Assembly: GCF_039535095.1 (NCBI RefSeq)
Contig: NZ_BAAAWN010000001.1
Location: forward strand, 3,906,001 to 3,970,000
Direction: 5' to 3'
Length of the DNA: 64,000 bases
Origin: Arthrobacter ramosus
GTDB taxonomy: Bacteria > Actinomycetota > Actinomycetes > Actinomycetales > Micrococcaceae
Below, piece after piece: positions 42,949-52,155 of this stretch. A program made the position numbers and the translations under genes. The notes beneath the pieces were generated by a model that was not told the origin of the DNA, ran no database searches, and worked only from the letters and a program-made list of their open reading frames with translations. Numbering within the stretch: position 1 is the first letter of the stretch; each line of letters opens with the position of its first letter.

Positions 42949-44615
42949 GGCTTGTGATTCCCCATTCCGGAAGTGTGGTGCAGTTCGGTCACGGTGCCGT
43001 TGTCAAGGTGCCAGCGGGAATCGAGCCGGACGTTTTCGAGCAGGCGGCGGTCGTGCGTGACGAGCAGGAGCGCGCCTTCGTAGCCGTCGAGCGCTTCCTC
43101 AAGCTGCTCGATCGCCGGCAGGTCGAGGTGGTTGGTGGGTTCGTCCAGGACCAGCAGGTTAACGCCGCGGGCTTGCAGCAGCGCGAGCGCCGCGCGGGTG
43201 CGTTCGCCCGGCGACAAGGAATCCACGGTCCGGGAGGTATGGTCCGCCTTGAGGCCGAATTTGGCCAGCAGGGTGCGGACATCCGCGGAGTTCCATTCGA
43301 TCAGGACGGATTCGACGGCGTCTGCCAGGGTGAGGTGCCCCGCCAGCAGTCCGCGGGCTTGGTCGATCTCGCCGATCGCCACGGATGCACCCATGGAGGC
43401 GTCTCCGGCGTCGGGCTGTTGAAGCCCCAGCAGCAGCCGCAGGAGGGTGGACTTTCCTGCGCCGTTGGGTCCGGTGATGCCAATGCGTTCGCCGGCGTTG
43501 AGCTGGAGATTGACGGGTCCCAGAGTGAAGTCGCCTTGATGGGCCACGACGTCGCGCAAGGTTGCGACGACGGAGCTCGAGCGCGGAGCCTGGCCGATGC
43601 TGAACTGCAGCTGCCATTCCTTTCGCGGCTCTTCCACTTCGTCAAGCCGGGCGATGCGGGACTCCATCTGCCGGACTTTTTGGGCCTGCTTTTCGGAGGA
43701 CTCAACGCTCGCCGCCCTGCGGATTTTGTCGTTGTCCGGGCTCTTTTTCATGGCGTTGCGGACGCCCTGTGAGCTCCATTCGCGCTGCGTCCGGGCCCGG
43801 GACACGAGATCCGCCTTGGTGTTGGCGAATTCCTCATAGCGTTCGCGCGCGTGCCGCTTTGCCACCGCCCGCTCTTCGAGGAAGGAATCGTAACCGCCGT
43901 CGTAGACCGCCACGCTGTTCTGGGCCAGGTCCAGTTCCAGCACCTTGGTGATGCAGCGTGCGAGGAACTCGCGGTCATGCGAGACCAACACGGCGCCGCC
44001 GCGAAGGCCCTGGACGAATGATTCAAGGCGGGCGAGTCCGTTGAGGTCCAGGTCATTGGTGGGTTCGTCGAGGAGCACGACGTCGAAGCGGCTCAGCAGG
44101 AGCGCCGCCAAGGCAACGCGGGCGGCCTGTCCGCCGGACAGGCCCGTCATGAGCGCATCCGGACCGGATTCCAGGCCAAGTTCCGCCAACACCGCGGGGA
44201 TCCGGTCCTCCAGGTCCGCCGCACCCGATGCCATCCAGCGGTCAAAAGCCAAGGAGTAGGCGTCGTCGGCATCCGCGGTCCCGGCTGCGAGCCCCTCGGC
44301 GCCGGCTTCCATCTCGGCCGTGGCCTGGGCGCAACCCGTGCGGCGGGCAATGTAGGCGGCAACAGTTTCGCCGGGCGTGCGTTCGTGTTCCTGGGGCAGC
44401 CAGCCCACAAAGGCGTCGCTGGGAGCGAGGCTGACCGTGCCCTCTTGGGGGCGGTCAGCTCCTGCGAGGATGCGCAGCAGGGTGGATTTCCCGGCGCCGT
44501 TGGCACCGACGACACCCACGACATCTCCTGGCGCGACGGTGAGGGAGAGCTTCGAGAACAAGGTACGGTGACCGTGGCCGCCGGAGAGCTCTTTGGCGAC
44601 AAGCGTTGCAGTCAT
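42945..44615 (-). CDS. ABC-F family ATPase
   Basis: A 556-residue protein with two ATPase domains and no membrane segment. These bind ribosomes and act in translation or antibiotic resistance. Domain 1 has GVVGANGAGKSTLLRIL, LSGGQAARVALAALLL and VVLLDEPTNDLD; domain 2 has GITGPNGAGKSTLLRLL, LSPGERTRAALALL and LLVLDEPTNHLDL. The charged linker is at about residues 240-330. ATG has GAGAGG upstream. A long hairpin and a short frame precede it, as in attenuated ABC-F genes. Confidence 0.92.
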   Translation of the reverse strand: MTATLVAKELSGGHGHRTLFSKLSLTVAPGDVVGVVGANGAGKSTLLRILAGADRPQEGTVSLAPSDAFVGWLPQEHERTPGETVAAYIARRTGCAQATAEMEAGAEGLAAGTADADDAYSLAFDRWMASGAADLEDRIPAVLAELGLESGPDALMTGLSGGQAARVALAALLLSRFDVVLLDEPTNDLDLNGLARLESFVQGLRGGAVLVSHDREFLARCITKVLELDLAQNSVAVYDGGYDSFLEERAVAKRHARERYEEFANTKADLVSRARTQREWSSQGVRNAMKKSPDNDKIRRAASVESSEKQAQKVRQMESRIARLDEVEEPRKEWQLQFSIGQAPRSSSVVATLRDVVAHQGDFTLGPVNLQLNAGERIGITGPNGAGKSTLLRLLLGLQQPDAGDASMGASVAIGEIDQARGLLAGHLTLADAVESVLIEWNSADVRTLLAKFGLKADHTSRTVDSLSPGERTRAALALLQARGVNLLVLDEPTNHLDLPAIEQLEEALDGYEGALLLVTHDRRLLENVRLDSRWHLDNGTVTELHHTSGMGNHKP

Positions 44616-44627
44616 TGGTCTATCCTC

Positions 44628-44663
44628 TCACTGCTCCGCTCCTGACCGAAAAGACCGGGGCAT
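44628..44663 (-). CDS. Possible 11-codon leader peptide of the ABC-F gene
   Basis: ATG at 44663 opens MPRSFRSGAEQ and stops 12 bases before the ABC-F start. It lies directly after the 15-bp hairpin. No good ribosome site is visible, so translation is doubtful, but its place fits a leader peptide that would sense ribosome stalling. Confidence 0.3.
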   Translation of the reverse strand: MPRSFRSGAEQ

Positions 44664-44667
44664 GGAA

Positions 44668-44712
44668 GAACCCGCTGGTCCGTACTTGGGGGGTGTGCGG
44701 ACCAGCGGGTTC
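44668..44712 (-). promoter_or_regulatory. Long hairpin in the ABC-F leader
   Basis: A perfect 15-bp stem (GAACCCGCTGGTCCG with CGGACCAGCGGGTTC) closes a 15-base loop, about 50 bases before the ABC-F start. There is no T run directly after, so it may act as an attenuator, an RNA switch or the end of the divergent region. The symmetry is too long to be chance. Confidence 0.65.
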
Positions 44713-44823
44713 GAGAATCAAGCATAATTCAATGTGCCCGCATCGTAAAATCGACCTCGCAGTCCTTGCCGGAACCGTCTTCCAGAATCCTGCCGCAAGA
44801 AGCCGTCTATCAGAAAGTGGTTC

Positions 44824-45549
44824 ATGTCCCTCCCTTCCAAGGCGTTCCAACGCTGGCTGCACGGGATCGCCCCGAACACCAGCACGGCCGATGTCTGCCG
44901 CTTTTCGGGAGTGAAACGCACCACGCTGGCCCAGCAATTGGTCCGCGGCAAGGTGGCCGAGAGTTCCCTCGTGAGCATCAGCCGGGCCTTCGACATGAAT
45001 CCCTTCGATGCGTTGGCACAATTCGAGGCCTACGCGGCGCTTCGCGGGACCCCGGTTCCCCCCACTGACGCGGAACTCGTCAGCCAGGTCTCCACCATGG
45101 ATCTGCTGCGGGCAGTCGTCGAGCGCTCGGACCCCCGGGACGGCGTCCCGCCCCTGGTCCTGGCGGAAACCCCGCACCCGGGTTCAGTCAGGAACTGGGT
45201 GGACGCGATCGACGACGGCGAGCTGCGCCACCGGGTGAGCGGCGCCACCGGGATCGCACCGCAGAACTTCTCGGCGCACCTGACAGCCAACCGTCTGCCC
45301 CCGGAGCTGGCCTTGGCAACGTCCCGGGCGGCCGGCGTCGGACCGGCCGGAGGCCTCGTGGCCAGCGGCCTTGTCACCGAGGCCGAGGCCGGATGGTCCC
45401 CCGGAGCGCGGCGGGAGGCCTTGGACAGGATGACAGAAGGCGAACTGGCCCTATTGGCCGGCGAGCGGCTGCAGGCCCTGGGCAAGGCCCTGCGCCGCCA
45501 TGAGCACGAGCTCGACCACAGCAACAGAATCTGGGAGAACCTGGGATGA
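44824..45549 (+). CDS. HTH-like regulatory protein
   Basis: A 241-residue soluble protein. Residues about 5-60 (GIAPNTSTADVCRFSGVKRTTLAQQLVRGK, in parts) look like an XRE-type helix-turn-helix. A central part and a C-terminal helical half (LALLAGERLQALGKALRRHEHELDHS) follow, with no further motif I can name. It ends with an ATGA overlap into the membrane-protein gene. Such HTH/membrane pairs occur in actinobacteria; a shared regulatory role is inferred. Confidence 0.6.
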   Translation: MSLPSKAFQRWLHGIAPNTSTADVCRFSGVKRTTLAQQLVRGKVAESSLVSISRAFDMNPFDALAQFEAYAALRGTPVPPTDAELVSQVSTMDLLRAVVERSDPRDGVPPLVLAETPHPGSVRNWVDAIDDGELRHRVSGATGIAPQNFSAHLTANRLPPELALATSRAAGVGPAGGLVASGLVTEAEAGWSPGARREALDRMTEGELALLAGERLQALGKALRRHEHELDHSNRIWENLG

Positions 45550-46253
45550 CCACCGTGTTGGCGTGGGCCACGCTCTTCATTTGCCTCATCTTGACGGCCA
45601 TTCGCATTCCCAGCGCCGTCCGGGGCGAGAACCGGATGATGTTCGTACTGTTCGCACTGATTTCCCTCGACATCCTTCTCAGCATCGAGGGTCCTTACAT
45701 GTTGATCGACGCCTGGCTGGGCAACTTCAACCTCTGTAACCTGCTGCTTCGGTTCATGCTCTACGGAACATTCCTGCTCATGGGCATCAAGGTGGCGAGG
45801 GCCTTTGCTTCACCCGGCGGGGAACGTGCCATCCGGGGACCCATCGGCTTGGCCGTTTTGGGGGCAACCGCGGTCCTCACAGCCTTCTTTTTCTTCTCGA
45901 TGGACACCTCGGACTCCACTGTTGGCCTGAATGACCTGGACCCGGGGCCAGCCCTGGATACTTATGCGGCCTTAGGCAGGTTCTACCCGGGCTACGTTGC
46001 CGTATGCCTCATCCCGGGCATGTGGCGGTCCGTTCGAGGCTCGGGTCCGGTTCTGCTCCGGGCCGCCTCCGCGACATTGCTCCTGGGCCTCGATTTGCTG
46101 ATCGTTTCGCAGGTCTTTCCGCTCATCCCGCTATCCAATACGTGGCTGCGGCCACTCATCAACTACTCTGCCGCTTTGGCGACTGCGATTGGATTGGGAG
46201 GCATCTGGCTGTCCAAAATCGTTGCCAGCCGGACTCGCCGCACGGTAATGTAA
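45546..46253 (+). CDS. Multi-pass membrane protein paired with the HTH gene
   Basis: A 235-residue protein with about seven hydrophobic segments and short loops, ending in basic residues (ASRTRRTVM). It resembles in layout the MAB_1171c-type putative transporters that sit beside XRE-like regulators, but I cannot confirm the family. No signal peptide, no catalytic motif. Coupled by ATGA to the HTH gene; an AT-rich region and a terminator follow. Confidence 0.6.
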   Translation: MTTVLAWATLFICLILTAIRIPSAVRGENRMMFVLFALISLDILLSIEGPYMLIDAWLGNFNLCNLLLRFMLYGTFLLMGIKVARAFASPGGERAIRGPIGLAVLGATAVLTAFFFFSMDTSDSTVGLNDLDPGPALDTYAALGRFYPGYVAVCLIPGMWRSVRGSGPVLLRAASATLLLGLDLLIVSQVFPLIPLSNTWLRPLINYSAALATAIGLGGIWLSKIVASRTRRTVM

Positions 46254-46394
46254 AAACATACCGCGTAACCTCTTTCATAAATCCATTATATCGTGCCATA
46301 ATTATGAATGTGTGAAGGCGACGCAGCCTGACCTTTGAATCAATGAACGGGTTTCCAGGGTTCGTGGCGCGTGCGGGAGCACTTTTGGGGGGAT

Positions 46395-46438
46395 GAGTGG
46401 TGGCGGGCTGTTGGGGACCGCCCCCACTCAGCCTTTTT
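46395..46438 (+). terminator. Intrinsic terminator, also in the leader of the amino-acid ABC operon
   Basis: GAGTGG-T-GGCGG pairs with CCGCC-C-CCACTC around 11 bases, then CAGCC and TTTTT. It lies 140 bp after the membrane-protein gene but only 53 bp before the solute-binding protein start. It may be an attenuator if the operon's promoter lies in the AT-rich stretch 46254-46330. Confidence 0.65.
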
Positions 46439-46490
46439 AAGCGTCCTTCCGTGTACGACCGCAGCAACCGGGTACGGTCCCGTGACTAAG

Positions 46491-47318
46491 ATGGCTTTCA
46501 TGAAGAGCCTGCCCACTCGCCGCATCGCACTGTCCGCAGCACTTGCCGCCGTCGCGCTGGCACTGTCCGCTTGCGGCGGCGGTTCCTCGCCGTCGTCGAC
46601 GTCGGGTGGAGACACTTCGCTGTCCGCCATCAAGTCCAAGGGCGAGATCGTCATCGCCACCGAAGGCACGTACCGGCCGTTCAGCTTCCACGAGAACGGG
46701 GCCGGTCCCCTCACGGGCTTCGACGTCGAAATCGCCCAGGCCGTGGCCGGCAAGCTCGGAGTAAAGGCAACCTTCCAGGAAACCCAGTTCGATGGCATCT
46801 TCGCGGGCCTTGATTCCAAGCGCTTCGACACTATCGCCAACCAGATCTCCATCAACCCCGAGCGCACGGCCAAGTATGACTTCTCGGCCCCGTACACGAT
46901 CTCCAATGGCGTCGTCGTGACCAAGTCGGACAACAACTCCATCAACAGCTTCGCCGATCTCAAAGGCAAGACCACCGCCCAGTCATTGACCAGCAACTTC
47001 TACAAGATGGCAGTTGACGCAGGCGCCAACGTCCAGTCCGTCGAAGGCTGGGCACAAGCCGCCACCTTGGTCCGCCAAGGCCGCGTCGACGCAACGGTCA
47101 ACGACAAACTGACCTACCTCGACTACGCCAAGAGCACCCCGGACTCCGGATTGAAGATCGCCGCGGAGACGACGGACAAGACGCAAAGCGCCCTGGTCTT
47201 CCGCAAGGGATCCACCGAACTCAAGGCCGCAGTCGACAAAGCGCTCACAGACCTTCGAGCCGACGGCACCCTCGCCAAGATCTCCCAGAAGTACTTCGGC
47301 GCAGACGTCACCAAGTAG
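46491..47318 (+). CDS. Amino-acid ABC transporter, substrate-binding lipoprotein
   Basis: A 275-residue lipoprotein; the signal peptide ends in ALSAC with Cys28. The family 3 solute-binding signature is clear: VIATEGTYRPFSFHENG, LTGFDVEIAQAVAGKLGV, and DGIFAGLDSKRFDTIANQ. The ligand is probably a polar amino acid (cystine or glutamine type), not assignable further. ATG at 46491 or at 46500. It lies 15 bp in front of the permease gene. Confidence 0.9.
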   Translation: MAFMKSLPTRRIALSAALAAVALALSACGGGSSPSSTSGGDTSLSAIKSKGEIVIATEGTYRPFSFHENGAGPLTGFDVEIAQAVAGKLGVKATFQETQFDGIFAGLDSKRFDTIANQISINPERTAKYDFSAPYTISNGVVVTKSDNNSINSFADLKGKTTAQSLTSNFYKMAVDAGANVQSVEGWAQAATLVRQGRVDATVNDKLTYLDYAKSTPDSGLKIAAETTDKTQSALVFRKGSTELKAAVDKALTDLRADGTLAKISQKYFGADVTK

Positions 47319-47333
47319 CCGGCGGCCAAACTT

Positions 47334-47999
47334 ATGACCTTCAACTGGGACCTCGTCTGGAGTTCCTTCGGGCCAATCATCGGCGGCGCCGTCACGGGAA
47401 CCATCCCCCTGACCCTGGCCTCATTTGCCTTTGGCCTGGCGTTGGCGCTGCTCGTTGCCCTCTTGCGCCTGAGCCCCAACAGGCTGCTCTCGGCCGTCGC
47501 GCGCTTCTACGTCTCCGTGATCCGGGGGACGCCCCTCCTGGTGCAGTTGTTCGTGATCTTCTATGGCCTCCCGAGCCTCGGCGTGAAGCTGGAGCCATGG
47601 CCGAGCGCCATCATCGCGTTTTCGCTCAATGTGGGCGGCTACGCGGCCGAGGTCATCCGCGCCGCGATCCTGTCCGTGCCCAAGGGCCAATGGGAGGCCG
47701 GGCACACCATCGGAATGTCGCGGGCGCAAACACTCGTGCGGATCATCCTTCCGCAAGCGGCCAGGGTCTCGGTGCCCCCGCTGTCCAACACCTTCATTTC
47801 CCTCGTGAAGGACACCTCGCTGGCTTCACTCATCCTGGTCACCGAGCTTTTCCGCAACGCCCAGCAGATCGCCGCGTTCAGCCAGGAATTCATGATCCTG
47901 TACCTCGAATCCGCCCTGGTCTACTGGGTCATTTGCCTCGTCCTCTCCACGGGCCAGTCCGCCCTGGAGCGTAGATTGGACCGCTATGTCGCCCACTGA
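47334..47999 (+). CDS. Amino-acid ABC transporter, permease
   Basis: A 221-residue HisM/GlnP-type inner-membrane permease with five hydrophobic segments. The family segment YVSVIRGTPLLVQLFVIFYG and the EAA loop (EAGHTIGMSRAQTLVRIILPQAA) that contacts the ATPase are present. It overlaps the ATPase gene by 14 bp. Confidence 0.93.
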   Translation: MTFNWDLVWSSFGPIIGGAVTGTIPLTLASFAFGLALALLVALLRLSPNRLLSAVARFYVSVIRGTPLLVQLFVIFYGLPSLGVKLEPWPSAIIAFSLNVGGYAAEVIRAAILSVPKGQWEAGHTIGMSRAQTLVRIILPQAARVSVPPLSNTFISLVKDTSLASLILVTELFRNAQQIAAFSQEFMILYLESALVYWVICLVLSTGQSALERRLDRYVAH

Positions 48000-48813
48000 G
48001 CCCAGCAACGCCTCCCAGGGGAACACCGGGCTGGTGTTGTCCGCCCGGGACCTCGCCAAGGCCTTCGGCAGCAACGAGGTGCTGCGCGGCATCGACATCG
48101 ATGTCCTGCGCGGCCAGGTGGTTGCCTTGATCGGGCCCTCCGGTTCGGGAAAGACGACGGTCCTGCGCTCGCTCAACGGCCTCGAAGTGCCCGACGCCGG
48201 CACGGTCACCTTCGGGGACGCCGACGCCGGTACAGTCCGCGGGTCCGGCGCAGGACTGACCCTCGATTTCGCCGGCACCGTGGGTAAGCGCGAGATCGCC
48301 GCCCTCCGGGACCGCAGCGCCATGGTGTTCCAGCACTACAACCTGTTCCCGCACATGACGGTGCTCAAGAACATCATCGAGGGACCGCTTCAGGTCCAGA
48401 AGCGCCCGCGGGCGGAAGTAGTGGCAGAGGCCGAGCGGCTCCTCGCCCGGGTGGGCCTCGCGGACAAACGCGACGCCTACCCCTTCGAGTTGTCGGGCGG
48501 CCAGCAACAACGCGTGGGAATCGTGCGCGCCTTGGCCCTCAAACCCCAACTGCTGCTCTTCGACGAGCCCACCTCTGCCCTGGACCCGGAACTCGTGGGT
48601 GAAGTGCTCGGTGTCATCAAGGAACTTGCCGACGAAGGGTGGACCATGGTGATCGTGACGCACGAGCTCGCCTTCGCCCGCCAGGTCGCCAATGAAGTCA
48701 TCTTCATGGACGGCGGCGTGGTGGTGGAACGCGGGCCGGCCGCGGAGGTCTTGCGGGAGCCGCGGGAGGAACGCACCAAGCAATTCGTCAAGCGCCTCCA
48801 GCACGACGTCTGA
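47986..48813 (+). CDS. Amino-acid ABC transporter, ATP-binding protein
   Basis: A 275-residue GlnQ-type ATPase completing the importer. Walker A LIGPSGSGKTTVLRSL, Q-loop MVFQHYNLFPHMTV, signature ELSGGQQQRVGIVRALA, Walker B LLLFDEPTSALDPELVGEV and the H-loop VIVTHELAFARQVA. An insertion of about 30 residues after the first strand pair (GDADAGTVRGSGAGLTLDF) is longer than usual. The gene ends 66 bp before a dispersed palindromic repeat. Confidence 0.95.
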   Translation: MSPTEPSNASQGNTGLVLSARDLAKAFGSNEVLRGIDIDVLRGQVVALIGPSGSGKTTVLRSLNGLEVPDAGTVTFGDADAGTVRGSGAGLTLDFAGTVGKREIAALRDRSAMVFQHYNLFPHMTVLKNIIEGPLQVQKRPRAEVVAEAERLLARVGLADKRDAYPFELSGGQQQRVGIVRALALKPQLLLFDEPTSALDPELVGEVLGVIKELADEGWTMVIVTHELAFARQVANEVIFMDGGVVVERGPAAEVLREPREERTKQFVKRLQHDV

Positions 48814-48879
48814 GGCCCAACTAGTCCCCACCGCCACCCTCGCCTCGCAAGCTCGGCCAGGGAACCCTGGCGGCGGAGG

Positions 48880-48945
48880 CCCAACTAGCTCGCATTTGTT
48901 GTCGTTTTGCCCACTCTAAGCGACATTAACTGCGAGTCAGTTGGG
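48880..48945. repeat. 66-bp imperfect palindrome, copy 2 (inverted)
   Basis: Its ends are CCCAACTAGCTCGCA and TGCGAGTCAGTTGGG, the exact reverse complements of the ends of the copy at 4796-4861. So it is the same element in opposite orientation. The centre differs: GTCGTTTTG and CTAAGCGAC. It lies between the convergent ABC-importer and GH38 genes, 20 bp from the GH38 stop. Confidence 0.85.
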
Positions 48946-48964
48946 TGGACCGGAGTGCAAAAAC

Positions 48965-51900
48965 TCAGCGGCTGAAACGCAAGGTCACCAACTGGAACGG
49001 GCGCAGGGTCAATTCGGCGGCGCCCGCTCCGGGCGTCACTCCGGGAGCCTCAACGGGGCGCTCCAGGAGGTCCACGGATTGCACCATCCGGGATTCGAAG
49101 TTGGCTGTGATGAGGCCCGTGGAGCGTTCTCCCAGCGATTCATAAAGCCTCACAATGACATCTCCGGAGCCGTCCTCGGCAAGCTTGACGGCTTCGATGA
49201 CCAGCGCCTGGTTGAACACCGTGAAGAGCGGCTCCACAGGATTCGCGCCCGCCAGCAGCCTCGGTTTGAGGTTGGTCCGGTAGCCCTCCTCCACGGCGCC
49301 GCCGATGCTGGCACCGGGCCGGATGCTCAGATCCAGGACGTGCACACCGAGGTCGGCCCGGGGGTCCGGGAACTTGGGCGCCCGCAGCAGCGACACACGC
49401 ACGTTAGTGGTGGTTCCGCCGTCGTCGCGGATGGTCCGGGTGACGTCATGCCCGTAGCTTGACGCATTGGAAATGGCGACGCCGTAACCCGGCTCCGCCA
49501 CATGGATCCAGCGGTGGGCGCAGAATTCGAACTTGGCAGCTTCCCAGGACGTGTTGGTGTGCGTGGCCCGGAACACGTGCCCGAACTGGGTCTCCGAGGC
49601 GGATCGGTCAGCACGGACATCCAGCGGGAAACCGATCTTCAGGAGTTTCTCGTGTTCCTGCCAGTCCACCGTGGTGGAAATGCCGAGGGACTCCGCTCCC
49701 GCTTCGAGGGAAATGCGCTGCGTGATGGTGGAGGAGCCCACAATCCGCTCCACGACGACGACGGCGTCCCAGCCCGCGCTTTCCAGCGTCACCGATCGCG
49801 CCTCGACTACCGAGACGACGTTCCGGCGGTAAAATTCGTCGATGTCCCAGGCATCCCATTCGTTGGGTGTGTCCCGGTGGAGCTCAAGGTGGTTTCCGAA
49901 CATCCCGGGCGCAATCGCTTCGCGGCCGGTTGCGTAATCCGAGAGCGAGGTCAGCAATCCGTCGGCGTCCAGCACCGCGCGGATGATGCCGTTGTCCAGA
50001 ACATAACCGCCGGCGCGTTCTGTGACATTGACTGGACGATCCTCGTGGACCGCCTCTGCAGCGGCGAGCGCCGGTACGCCGTTACGCTCGTGCGGCGCCG
50101 CATTGAGCAGGAACATGGTCTCTCCCTCGCCCAGTAGGGCCGAGGCGGCACCCGCGATGATGCCTTCCAGCTCCCGGGCGATCGCGGCATAGTTCCGCTC
50201 CGCATCCTGGTGGACCCACGCGATGGCGCTGCCCGGCAGGATGTCGTGGAACTGCTGCAGCAGCACAAGCCGCCACAAGCGCTTGAGGTCCGCCGCAGGA
50301 TAGGTGAACGAACCGCCCGTCCGTACTGCCGCCGTCGAGCACCAAAGCTCGGCCTCGCGGAGCAGGTGCTCCGAGCGGCGGTTACCCTGCTTGGTGTTGG
50401 CCTGGCTCGTATAAGTGCCCCTGTGCAGCTCGAGGTACATCTCCCCCACCCAGACCGGGAGATTGCGGTACTCGGCCTCGGCCTGCGTGAAGAACTCCTT
50501 CGCGGTTCCCATGCGCACCTTCGGCGAGCCTTCCAGGTCCGCCGTCCGGTGGGCTGCGGCAACCATTTCGCGAGTTGGTCCGCCACCGCCGTCGCCGTAA
50601 CCGAAGGGGACCAGCGAAATGGTGCCCCGGCCGTGCTCCCGGTAGTTGCGCTGGGCATGGGCGAGTTCGCGGCCGTGGAGCTCGGAGTTGTAGGTGTCCA
50701 CGGGCGGGAAGTGGGTGAAAAGCCTCGTGCCGTCGATGCCCTCCCAATTGAACGTGTGGTGCGGCATCTTGTTCACCTGGTTCCAGGAGATCTTCTGGGT
50801 TAGGAACCACCGGGAACCAGCGGATTTGACGATCTGCGGGAGGGCCCCGGAATATCCGAACGAGTCAGGGAGCCAGGCTTCCTGGCAGTCGATGCCGAAT
50901 TCCTCCAGGAAGAAACCCTTGCCCTCCACGAATTGGCGGGCCATGGCCTCCCCGCCCGGCATGTTGGTGTCCGATTCCACCCACATGCCGCCAACCGGCA
51001 CGAATTGCCCTGCCTTCACTTTCTCCCGGATCCGGATGAACAGCTCAGGATAGAACTCCTTCATCCACGCCAATTGCTGCGCCGAGGAGCAGGAGAAGAC
51101 GAAATCGGGGTTCTCATCCATAAGGGCGACAACGTTGGAGAACGTGCGGGCGCATTTGCGGATGGTTTCCCGGACCGGCCAGAGCCAGGCCGAGTCAATG
51201 TGGGCGTGGCCGGTGGCCAGCAGTTCGTGGGCCGAGGTGTAAGCGGGCCGGCTCAAGACCTCGGCGAGGGCCTCCCTGCCGGCGGCTGCGGTCCCTACAA
51301 CATCGTCCGGGTCCATGACGTCCAGCATGCGCTCAAAGGCGCGGAGGATCTCATGCCGCCGGGGCAGTTCGAAGGGCAGCTCGTGCATCAGCCCGCTGAG
51401 GGTCCAGATGTCCTGGTGGAGCTCCCACACCACCTCGTTGAGTTCGGCTATGGCTATGCGTCCGAGCCGGTAGCGGGGCTCGTCTCCGGAGGTGCGCTTG
51501 TCCCCGAGGGGGGTTGCTGCGAAGGTCCATCCCTGGCTGAGATCCGGATTGGCGGCGGCTTCCACGTAGAAGTCCACCGACAGGCCGCCACCCAGAAGCT
51601 TCAGCGGGACGTGCTGGTTGCGCGGAGAGATGGCCTTGATGATGGTGCCGTCCGGCCGCCAGGCGATGCCTTCGGACTGGAATCCGGGAGCGTCGATGCT
51701 GAAACCGAGATCGACGACGATCTCCACCGTGGTGCCGTCGGCAACTCCCCAGCCCTCCGGGACCTCGCCCCGAAGGCGCAGCCACTTGGTGCTCCAGGCC
51801 TTGCCCCACGCAGCACCATGTTCCTGGGGTTCAAAGACCTGGCGGAGTGCTTCCGAGACCGGAACCGGCTCTCCGGGGGCATCCCAGCTGCTCAGTTCAA

Positions 51901-51991
51901 GAGGCAGTGCGCGGCCATAGATGGCAGGGGCTATGCGCTCCCGGACAAAACGTTCGAGCCGCTTCTCGGTGATCCGGCGGTCGTCGTGCAA
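48965..51991 (-). CDS. Alpha-mannosidase, GH38 family
   Basis: A 1008-residue cytosolic glycosidase. The N-terminal half has the GH38 catalytic signatures LLATGHAHIDSAWLWPVRE (Zn-binding His-Asp) and QEAWLPDSFGYSGALPQI, where the Asp is the nucleophile. Further segments are GGMWVESDTNMPGGEA and PFGYGDGGGGPT. A middle three-helix domain (LRRLWRLVLLQQFHDILPGS) and a beta-sandwich C-terminus complete the usual architecture. ATG is plausible (MHDDRRITEKR). It may release mannose from glycans or glycoproteins; no secretion signal is present. The gene stands alone between the importer and fdhD. Confidence 0.93.
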   Translation of the reverse strand: MHDDRRITEKRLERFVRERIAPAIYGRALPLELSSWDAPGEPVPVSEALRQVFEPQEHGAAWGKAWSTKWLRLRGEVPEGWGVADGTTVEIVVDLGFSIDAPGFQSEGIAWRPDGTIIKAISPRNQHVPLKLLGGGLSVDFYVEAAANPDLSQGWTFAATPLGDKRTSGDEPRYRLGRIAIAELNEVVWELHQDIWTLSGLMHELPFELPRRHEILRAFERMLDVMDPDDVVGTAAAGREALAEVLSRPAYTSAHELLATGHAHIDSAWLWPVRETIRKCARTFSNVVALMDENPDFVFSCSSAQQLAWMKEFYPELFIRIREKVKAGQFVPVGGMWVESDTNMPGGEAMARQFVEGKGFFLEEFGIDCQEAWLPDSFGYSGALPQIVKSAGSRWFLTQKISWNQVNKMPHHTFNWEGIDGTRLFTHFPPVDTYNSELHGRELAHAQRNYREHGRGTISLVPFGYGDGGGGPTREMVAAAHRTADLEGSPKVRMGTAKEFFTQAEAEYRNLPVWVGEMYLELHRGTYTSQANTKQGNRRSEHLLREAELWCSTAAVRTGGSFTYPAADLKRLWRLVLLQQFHDILPGSAIAWVHQDAERNYAAIARELEGIIAGAASALLGEGETMFLLNAAPHERNGVPALAAAEAVHEDRPVNVTERAGGYVLDNGIIRAVLDADGLLTSLSDYATGREAIAPGMFGNHLELHRDTPNEWDAWDIDEFYRRNVVSVVEARSVTLESAGWDAVVVVERIVGSSTITQRISLEAGAESLGISTTVDWQEHEKLLKIGFPLDVRADRSASETQFGHVFRATHTNTSWEAAKFEFCAHRWIHVAEPGYGVAISNASSYGHDVTRTIRDDGGTTTNVRVSLLRAPKFPDPRADLGVHVLDLSIRPGASIGGAVEEGYRTNLKPRLLAGANPVEPLFTVFNQALVIEAVKLAEDGSGDVIVRLYESLGERSTGLITANFESRMVQSVDLLERPVEAPGVTPGAGAAELTLRPFQLVTLRFSR

Positions 51992-52155
51992 TTGAAGTCC
52001 CCTTTAGCGCTGGGCTGGGTTGATTGCTTCCTTACCGTTATGGGCAGCCTACTAAGCAAGGTCACTGTCCGGAGGAAACGGATTCCATTCGATGGATAAA
52101 ATCTACGTTGTTCCTGAACAATAGCCAAGTGATTGGCGGCTATCCGTATAAGTCC

